DNA of 34,363 nucleotides from Plakobranchus ocellatus (Eukaryota > Mollusca > Gastropoda > Plakobranchidae). This document shows positions 11,825 to 21,300 of this stretch, one piece after another. The position numbers and the translations under genes were made by a program. The notes beneath the pieces are model-generated. The model searched no databases. It saw only the letters and a list, made by a program, of their open reading frames with translations, and was not told the DNA's origin. The stretch covers positions 381,055 through 415,417 of the forward strand of contig BLXT01003003.1 in the NCBI GenBank assembly GCA_019648995.1, written 5' to 3'. Numbering within the stretch: the first letter of the stretch is position 1; each line of letters starts with the position of its first letter.

Positions 11825-12630
11825 CGCGGCTGCCTTAGCAATCTCAGCAGTCAGGGTCGGGTCTCTCGTAGTCCCGTGCGGCTTTTCTGTGAGGGTGGTG
11901 GGCTTGGGCCAGACAAGTGCCTGAGGTAGGCTAAGTTTTGGAATGTCTGTAAGATAGGTTCAGCTGATTGAGTCCCTTGTCCACACTGGCAAATGGCTCT
12001 CTCCAATCTTGAGCTTGGTAGAATACATGTTTTCAGAGCCTGTTATGCCCTGATCTGAGCCGGAAGATGATTGTTTGCCCCTCTCTGTTTAAAGTGTGGT
12101 ATTAATCGTGTGCGCTGAAGAATGGATGTTTTGTCCACCTGGTCCTGACTGCTGCCTAAAATGTATGTCTTTGCCTCTTCAAGGGCCATTTCTGTGGTCT
12201 TTTGTGACATGGGGTTTCTATGTTTTAGGAGTGTGTGTGCGCTTTCATTTTCTGGAATTTGGCAGCGACTTGGGATCCACTGTAAGACTGTACTTGGTGA
12301 CAGCTCTGCTTCCAGAGGCAAGGATGAGTTGCCTTTTTTGTGTTTTAGAGTGCTTGGAGAGCTGATTTTGCATCTGTTGGGAAGACTAGCTTGTTGCACT
12401 ATTTGATGAGTTTTTCACTAGTGATGCAGCGTATTCAAGGACTGTGGCTTCAGCTTTGTAATTAGAGCCATGTGTCCCTGCTGAAAATGAGGCTGTCTCT
12501 GTGGTGCACTTGGCCTCTCAATATGCACAACTGCCCCTCTGTTTTCTACTGCCCTAGTGGTTGATCCATATAAATCCTGACCCATTGGTTTAGTGGATAC
12601 CGTTTGTTGATCTGCTTTAAGTGACATAGT
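11825..12630 (-). mobile_element. Degraded non-LTR retrotransposon: RNase H domain and ORF2 3' end
   Basis: Read on the minus strand in shifting frames, this has the RNase H features of jockey-like LINEs common in lophotrochozoans. A decayed counterpart of the first catalytic Asp strand reads LYGSTTRAVENRGAVVHI, where YTDGS would be expected. Further on come LQWIPSRCQIPENES (normally WIPSHCGIPGNE), then LPAQIRA, then the KHM..LKIGES type segment that precedes the C-terminal Cys motif. Stops and frameshifts interrupt it throughout, and catalytic residues are lost. There is no 5' part (endonuclease or RT), so this is a 5'-truncated dead copy downstream of the SKA2 gene. Confidence 0.78.
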
Positions 12631-12640
12631 GGCTTTGTTT

Positions 12641-15387
12641 TCTATGACTTATGTACACGTATAAGTGCATGTCAATTTTGATTTGATTAGAATATAGGTT
12701 AAAAAAAAAAATTGAAATCAAAATAAACATATTATAAATAAATAATAAAAAAAGACACTTTTTTTTAAGGTGTGAAAGTTTTTAAAAGGTGACAAAATTT
12801 CAGCACATACATTTTGTGATTAAGCAGTTTCAAGTTCCACTTTTACTTTGTCTATTAACCTTAAACAAATCTTTGATAAGAATGATGGTATTTAATATCA
12901 ATTTGCATGAAAGTGAGGGATCTGAATCCAAAGTAAGATTTTAAAAATTTTGATTGTGGCAATCAACAACACAGAACCCGAATGAAAAGCCGTTTAAAAA
13001 TTGCAGATCAAATTCAGTTGCAACATATACAAGTTTTTCATCCTCCCAGATTTTGTGCAGCCATGGAAATGGTTAAAGGTTTTAAAAAGGTGGGGGATAT
13101 TTATTTTCTTGAGCTTAAGGATACCCATACCAAGGACATCTGCTGAAGACTGCACATTGAATATGTCAAGTTACATGTTGCAATGATATTAAACATCAAG
13201 GTCTTTCAATATATAATTTATAAAGACATAAAAAAAGTGAGTCAAGATCAAAGATGTGGGTGGGTCTGTTTTTAGAGCGTAAAAGATGGCCATCTTCAAA
13301 AAAGAAAAAAATTTTGATTAAAAAGCAATGGAATTACATTGTTAAAAAATTAAATGCATGTCAGGACCATTGCTCTCATATTTTATCAAATCAAAAAATA
13401 CTTCAAATTTTTCCCCGATAGTCTTATGTATTTGTATGATATTGACAATCTTACCTCATAAGTGGCATAAATACGGATTTTATTTGTCGAGGTTTAAACC
13501 ACCTGGTATTAAAGAGTCACAACTGGAACACTAGATATTGAAGAAGAAATCAGTAGAAGTTAGTTTTAGCCTCTCAGATTTTCTGACTTAGGAAGACCAG
13601 ATTTGTCTTCTTGAATGAGCCAACCTGCATGTGCATAATGTACGTCTAAGAACTCTTTACAAATGAAATTGAGAAAAAGTTAAGATCCAGATGCCACTGC
13701 CTGAGCAAAATTTTGAAAACGTTGCTCAAAAATTCAATTTTTATGTTGAAAATCCAATGCAAAATATTTAAAGACTAGAACCTTAGAAAAAGAACATGTG
13801 ACTTAATGCTTATATAAGAGAAATCATACACACAGAAATTATCTGCTGTTGGTGAGGGTAAATGGCTATACATGTAGTAGAATTAGTTTATTCTTAAACA
13901 TAAAATTAGTTTCTTTTTTAAGAGCCAAGATACAATTTACTATTGAACTGCTGTTTCATAGCTGAAGCTATTTTGATTTCAGAAAAAAAAAAAAACCCTC
14001 AAGATTTAAACAGTTTTAAGTAGAGTGTACATTATCTTAAAAGATGTTTAAAAGGTAAAGTTTACTTATGCTCATGTTTACCATTTCACATGAGTTAAAT
14101 ATTCATATGACAAAGCAACAACAGAGAGATGATTTTTCACAGTACACTACAAATCACAAATGAGTTTTATCATCATAATTTTTGTTGATTTTTTTTTTTA
14201 AGTTGACTTCATAAGTATTATTTTAAGTGTATCACTTAAGACAAATACAAACTAAAAAGTGCCATAGAGAAAAAGAACAAACTTTTTGGATCACAAGTTT
14301 TATTTTTATACTGTACCAATTTTCTAAAAGAAAAAAATGTATTCTTTAACCAAAATGCATGTATATTCGATGACCAGATAAATGAACACTTTTGTGGAAA
14401 AACAAAAAACGAATAGGCCCAATAAGTCTCACAATATGAATGTTATTGTGATCATCGATGATTACAGTCAAATCAAGATTTTGTATAATTGGCAACATAA
14501 GGTCTATTTCTTTAAGCTACCAGTATCAAGTCTGCTAATGTTATGGGTATGGAAATGTCAACTTTATTTTACATTGTAAACTTGTAATTTAAAATATTCC
14601 AGGCAAGATTCCTACTAAGACCCAAAACAAATAATTTTTGTGGGAGTTATGTGACAGCAGATCTAAATGACTGAATTCAAACCAATTCTTAAATTAAAAA
14701 GGTAAATTTAAGTATTTCTTTTTAAGCCTTAAGTCTATGGTATGTCCCACAGCTGTCTGCTGTGACAGAGAGATGGGTTTACCCCTCTATTTTTGGGATT
14801 TCACTTGAAGTGTAGGTTCAAAACTTGACTCATTTGTAGGACTGCTACGCATGTTTTGCTCACATAAATCACTTAAAGATAACTGCTTTCTTTTTCGCTA
14901 AGTGATAAGAAGACAGGATATATCAAACTATGGGTCAACAGGGAATATTATCAAACTCATTACTCTTGCTTGTTCTCAATATCTTAAAGTTTTGCTAGGT
15001 AACCCTATGTAACGCTTAGGTGGTGTGAAAAACAATATTTCTCTAACTCTCTGTATCTAAAAAAAATACATGTGTAACCTCTTTTTTGCCTGTAGCAAAT
15101 TTCATAAAATTGAAATCAATATGTTTACTCTGAAGGTATCAGTACAACAGAGTAGGAATTTGAATTTGATTCTCCTTCATAAATCAAACTATTTCGGACA
15201 AATGTGTTACATTCATGCTCACAAATCGTCTATCAATCAGAACAACCCAGCAGTCACTCATTTGGCTTAGTTAAAGGCATTCATTTCAAGCCTTAGGTGT
15301 AATGTCACACATAAATATATATAATAATTCGAATCGGAATATTTGAACAGCAACAGCGAAGAGGTTAAGCTCTCTTGAAATCCATCA
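12641..15387. other. Gene-free stretch downstream of SKA2; contains its candidate 3' UTR
   Basis: No coding exon is recognised. On the minus strand the first AATAAA after the SKA2 stop is at 14568-14563, about 820 bases downstream, and another is at 14304-14299. Either could end the SKA2 transcript. The only other structure seen is the left arm of a long-range inverted repeat at 13237-13288. Confidence 0.4.
13237..13288. repeat. Left arm of a 2.3-kb-spaced inverted repeat
   Basis: Bases 13265-13286 (TCTGTTTTTAG, then AGCGTAAAAGA) are exactly complementary to 15584-15605. The outer flank (GTGAGTCAAGATCAAAGATG) also matches the right arm's outer flank inversely, once an insertion of about 25 bases in the right arm is allowed. 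Confidence 0.75.
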
Positions 15388-18300
15388 CTATGTGAGAATC
15401 ACATTCCCTGTTTTGCCAATCTTACATAACTTCAAGGCTCGCAAAATCTGAGGGCAAAAATAAAGGTGGTTGTTCAATAATTGGAATAAAACTGTACTAC
15501 AAAATGGTAAACATAATAACAAACATTGGGAGTGCAGTGTTTGAAAGTGAAAATCTCTGAAAATGAAAGGTACAAAACCTTTATCTTTTACGCTCTAAAA
15601 ACAGATCCTCATTATTCTTAAAATATTAAGACCCACATACATGTTTGAGCTTGACTGAACTATATGCATCAATGAAATGTGTATGAGAAGTCCAGCATGC
15701 ATGCTGCTTTATTTAAGGGACCAGGACTTCATATCCATGGAGTATATTGAGGCCAACATTGGTATCTTGTAACAACTTATTTTTCCATTGACGAGTAGCA
15801 AAAGACAAATAATTTTTTCAGAGTGTAAACAATAACTATTTTAACAAGTACCTTAAGTTTGGCTTGTCCTGTAGCACCAGAAACCCTCAGACCCATGGCA
15901 TTCATATCTTTTGGAGTAAGCTCTTGCCTGTCATTGAAAATTATAAGTAAATTCATTTCTGGTTAAGACATGACTTATAATATTTCGACTGGTAAGGGGA
16001 AGAAAAGTGGGAAGGGGTTGAACTTGCCCCCTCCCCTTAAAAAAATAGAATGGTTGACACATTATAGTTTAAAAAGACATGCAGTTTTAACTGTCAAAAT
16101 ATCAAAATATAGATTTAGTGATCCATACCACGTAAAAACAGATCTCCAGATAAAAAAGAAAGTGAGAAAGTAATTAGGTAGAAAGATACTAATGTGAGTG
16201 CAAAGTAGCAGTCTTTGGAGAAAAAACCCCCCTTAGGCAAGCATTTCAGCCCTGGTCTTCTGACACTCTAAGGTGACCGGGCCACACCAAGGTCATGATT
16301 CCTAGGTGTCCCATTGCTATCTTTTTTTCCTTCAAGCCCCAACTTTTTGGGTATTGAGCCCACAACCTTTTTCTTTTCAAACTGTGGTGACTTTTTCCAA
16401 ATGGTCTAACAATTGTGCCAAGAATGCTCCTGATAGTTTGAGGAAATTAATTACTTGTAAAGTAACTGCTCATTCCTTCTGCCCCAGATCCTCAGGGAGC
16501 TATTTTCAACACTCTGATCTAGTGCTTTCAGAGCTTTGGTTCTTCTTTGGCCATTGATGGAGAGTTTGCTCAGAAAGTTGTAGGCTGATGTTCCACAAAT
16601 TTCCTAGCGCTAACCTCTAAAGGCAATATCTGGGATATGTATTCAGCTTCTCTATATCCTTGCTCAAGTCCTTGCTCTTTTATACATATTTGTCTCTTCC
16701 ATTCTTTTCTTGCATGGTACTGCAGACCTTTTCGTCACATATTGCTACGGCAAGTTCTTGTAGCACTCTGTTGGGTCGCCATGTGAACCTGCCCTGGCTT
16801 AGAGCTACTTTGTACAAAAACTGAGGGCATGGTCTGTAGTCTGCTTGCCTTGACACATTGGCATTTCAGATTATCTTTCATTTTCCACCATACCAGATTT
16901 GCATTTTAGGGCAGAAGGTCATACATAGCTCGGATGAGGAAGCTTATTGTGAGTAGCGCCATATGCCATATCTCATTCCATCTAAGAAATCTCTGTTATG
17001 CATTTTCCCAGCTTGTCCCATGTCCTTGTTGGGATTGCTGAACTGCTTTTTGCATTCACTTAGTCCTTTTCAAGTTTGATCTCATCAATTACCATATCTA
17101 TTTCTCTGTACCCTCTGTTTTTGACCATCACTTTATTCCCTCTGATCCCAGTCTTTTCCTTCCACCTTAGTAAGACCAATTACCTCTTTTATTAACTGCC
17201 TTGTCAATTCCATTTTCTGCCAGTTCTTACATGGGGCTGAATGGATCTCACTGCTGGGTCCACTGAGTCTTCAAGTATTGTCATTAGTCTAGCTATTCTG
17301 TACTTATAGTCTTCAACTATTGAATTCAGGGGAAGACTCAGCTTCCCTTTGAAGCAGCACATAGCAACATCAGTTGGACAGGGTGGTACTCCTAGCCATT
17401 TTCTTGTGAACCTGTTTATTTTGGCTTCTATGGAGTCCTCAGTTGAGGTGCTGATCTCATATATTAGGAGTAGCCACAAGAGCTTTGGGACAAGCATAAA
17501 CTGGAGACACCACACTTGTCTATAGCTTGCAGATGCACTGAAGCTTGCTCTAAAGCTTCCGTTTCATGGTTGGTGTCTTTCAGGGATGAGTCACACTATC
17601 TTCTGAGGCTCTTAACTGATCCTTGGTATATTGGCTACTTTGAAGCAGACATTTTCATCTAACTTGCCTTCTATTATGAACAGGCTCTAAGGTTTGTTCT
17701 GCTTGAAACTCATTCTACTCCAGTTCATTAGAGCATTTAGTTGAACTAGCATTCAGCAGATCTCGTTTTCCTTGGAGCACAGGATTTTAGTGTCATCCAT
17801 GAAAACCTTCAGAGATAGCATGAACATCCACCGCCAAGGTCTGCTGGATTCGCATCCCCTGCTGCTCAAGGATAACATCCATAGCCAAGTCTAACAAAAA
17901 ACACAACCTCCAACTTTATCCAGTCTTTTATATACCTCTAAGTATCAATCAGCAATCAATCAGTATTCAATTCATCATTAAAAAATCAGTGTACAGTGCC
18001 GGAGAGGAACATATGGCACTCCATTTATTTCAAACTGACTTCTTCATGGAGAGCACTAAAATCATAATGATAAAACAAGTGTTTGAGGACTACTTTCTAT
18101 TTTGGATGTTTTACTTCGGTGTATGGTGGTGAAGATGAGGAAAGCTAACATGCATGTTGTTACAGCTGGATTTTTCAAGGACAGAATTGTCCTCCCTGGC
18201 TAACCCTATGCACAGAATTAGTTGTTTCTCTGAGACTTTGTCTCTCCTTCTCACCATATACTCTCCGACTCTACTCTTGCTCATGTCCTGCAGCTGTGAC

Positions 18301-21300
18301 TCCGCCTCAACCATGATGTTATAACTTTCTGATCGTTGGTTTTGTCAGTTAAATAAGTCCTGACAATGTCATATGTCAGAGCATGAGAATTTCAGTTGTT
18401 TGCAGAGGTATTTAGTTTACAGGGAGATAGAATGAAAATAGACCTACTTGAAAGATTGGAAGCCTGTGGTGAAAACAAATTTTGCTATTATCATTTTTTC
18501 TCAGAAAATTAACAGAAAACTGAAATAATTAAGAATCATTAATGCTGTAAAAAGTATCACTCATTGAAATAATAATGTATGTAGGCCTACTTACGTATTA
18601 TTTTGAATTTTGAAATAATCCCACAGCAAACTATATGTCTGAGGAGTAAAAATAAAATTTGAATGAAGCAAGTTTGTGGCTGTAACCTAGAAAAACTTGA
18701 CATATTTTTACTTTAATTGCATCACACTGAAACAACTTTTTGTTTCATTTATTGGTGGGGTGGAAGTATGATATTAAGTTCATGCTTGCTTTAGATTCAA
18801 TCTATACAATCTCCACTATTGTAAGGCTATTTGACAAAAAAAATGTTATATATGTGACTTACGTTTTGTAAGACAAATATATGAAACTTTTTTCTGTTTT
18901 GATAGAGTTAATTTGATTCATGCTACACAACTCTGAAGTCAATAAGTAAAAGATTTATTAAAAACTGTTTTCATTTGCTGCCAGCAAATTCGAAGATTTC
19001 ATTCAGTAGCCTATTAATGTTTTCTGCCTCTCTAAATTACAAATTTGCCAATTCAATCAAATTGAACTTTGGAAAACAATTCTTTAAAACCAAGGACAAA
19101 ACTCCCAATTTTTCTTTTAATGAACACTATTAGTACTAACCCGATTCACATCTTCCAGTTTGGCCCTTCCGCGTATCAGCTCTGACACAGATGCAAATTC
19201 TTCTTCAGAAATTTCCACAAACTCCGAGGAGCTTTCTCTTCTTTCTGCTGCACTAAGCTGATGTGGAATTTCAGACTGCTGACAAACTGCCTCTGGAGAA
19301 GTTTAAAATTTTCTTTTTTATTTTTTTATGAAATAAATTTATCTGCATATGATGCAAAAGATTATAGCAAAAAAAAAAACATGAAATGAAAAAAAAAAAA
19401 AATTCACTTCATTCCCTGCTGTAAATTCAGAACTCATTTAATTTTCCTAACCTTGCTGTTAGTTTAAAAAAACATTTTTGTTCCTTATGATTAACTAGAT
19501 AGACAATTTTACTAATTTTTAGGGATTAATATTCTTTTGTTATGCATTCTTTTCAAGATGTCAGAATGCTAAAGCTGCAAAGCTAATTACTCATTTCAAA
19601 TATATTGAGATACAGCCAAAAGTAATCAAGCTTCAATCAAAATTTCTGGAAAAGGGCAGATTATAGGTCAATGGAACTTTGGTTTCTTCTTATAAACTGA
19701 CTGTAGTAAGAATTTCAAGACTTTTCCAATCCACAAACTAGAAAATACAGGTTATTGATCTTATCAATACATTTAAAATGCAGTATAATGGATCTATTTG
19801 CAAGACACAGCCTACTTTCTTCCTCTCTTTCTTGTTTGAATGCTATGACATGTCAAACATCTGACACATGTTGGTTATGCAACTGATCATAAAGTCATTT
19901 TTCTGTGCACTTAACTACAACACAATTCTCCTCAGTCAAAGTTGCATAGTCAATCTCCTTTTACATAGATCTTGCACTGTCTGGTCATTGCTATAGAGAT
20001 AGTCATTCACACATTAGATTAGTTTGCCACACTTGGTACTACACTCAGAGTGCAATCACATTGTCTCTCAGGATGTTGACTGTTCTTATTATATATCTGG
20101 AACATTTTAAACTACTGCTGCTTTATGGTAATCACAATGCCATGGAAAAATAGGCATATGGATAAGCCAATGACATTTTTTACTCCAAAAAGACAATGAC
20201 TTATCCAATCTTCTGCACAGTTTACATAACATTTAATCACTGACAACAAGGATCCAACTACCATTATGTTAAACACTACCAACCATTCATATCAGATATG
20301 CTTTTTTCAGGTGCGACATGTGTCCCACTTGATGTAGCTCCTTGGGGAATCTCTTCTCCATGTGCACCACAATTAGAACTAACCAGTTTAGATGGTGCCA
20401 CAAGTGATTCTGCAGGGACGCCTAATAGTTGAGATAGCTCGGCAGCCATACTTTGTGAAGACTCCTCTAACTCTGGGTTTTTTTGCTGAAGAATAAAAAT
20501 TTGATCATATTTTATCAACAAGAGTAAACATAAGGTCCGTCATTGGGAAAATGGTTGGCGAAATTAAAAAAAAAAAAAAGAAATATTTTATTAAACAAAA
20601 GACGTCTGGTAAATGCTAGGATACAAGTAATGCTCACTAGAAATGAACAATAAAGCATCACTCAGGCCTACCTCAATCTGACATACAGGAAGATGCCATA
20701 AAAAGACATTTGTGTCTTGCCTCAGAATTCTAGATCTTTAGCTCTTTTAAATTAGGAAGTTGATGGAATCAATCAATATTCCTAATGTCCCCATTTGTGT
20801 GGTATAAAAGCACAGAAATTCCCATTTGAAATAGAAATATGGCCCCACCATAGTCAAAATGTATAGAAATACCTCTGGGATGAGTGAGTCAGTTTTTGTA
20901 ACATTTTATTAATTTCTTAAATTCTTTTGCTAGACATACCTCTCTTATCCACATGCACCATTCCCATCGATGAATAACATAAATTGAAGAAAAAAAATTA
21001 TTCCAAAGCTTCATAAAAAGAGCATGCCCTTTGTTTTTTTGTTTTTTTTCATCAAATTTATTGTGGTATTCAAAACAGCTGTGTTTAGGCCCTCAGCAGA
21101 TCAGGGCAAACTCAAGCCCACAACAGAAATTACCTAAAGATTTCAGGGCAGGTTTACTCACCATCATGCCACCAAAGTCATCTACATTCATTACTGCAAA
21201 ACCAGGCGCTGCAATCTTTTGAGGGAACTTTTGATTGGCCCAAAAATGATTGAAAGATGAGTGAGTACATTTGAAGTTTTACAACAAACATTTTTCAAAA

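Noticed and set aside
18111-18314. 67-codon minus-strand frame in SKA2 intron 8, considered as an extra exon
   Set aside because: Exons 8 and 9 already join in phase, and no matching acceptor/donor pair is evident. It could be part of an unrecognised repeat.
20276-20283. TAG just after exon 6 as the normal end of SKA2
   Set aside because: Exons 7-10 continue in compatible phase and complete a coherent domain, so the stop is more likely intronic. It is kept as a possible retained-intron isoform.
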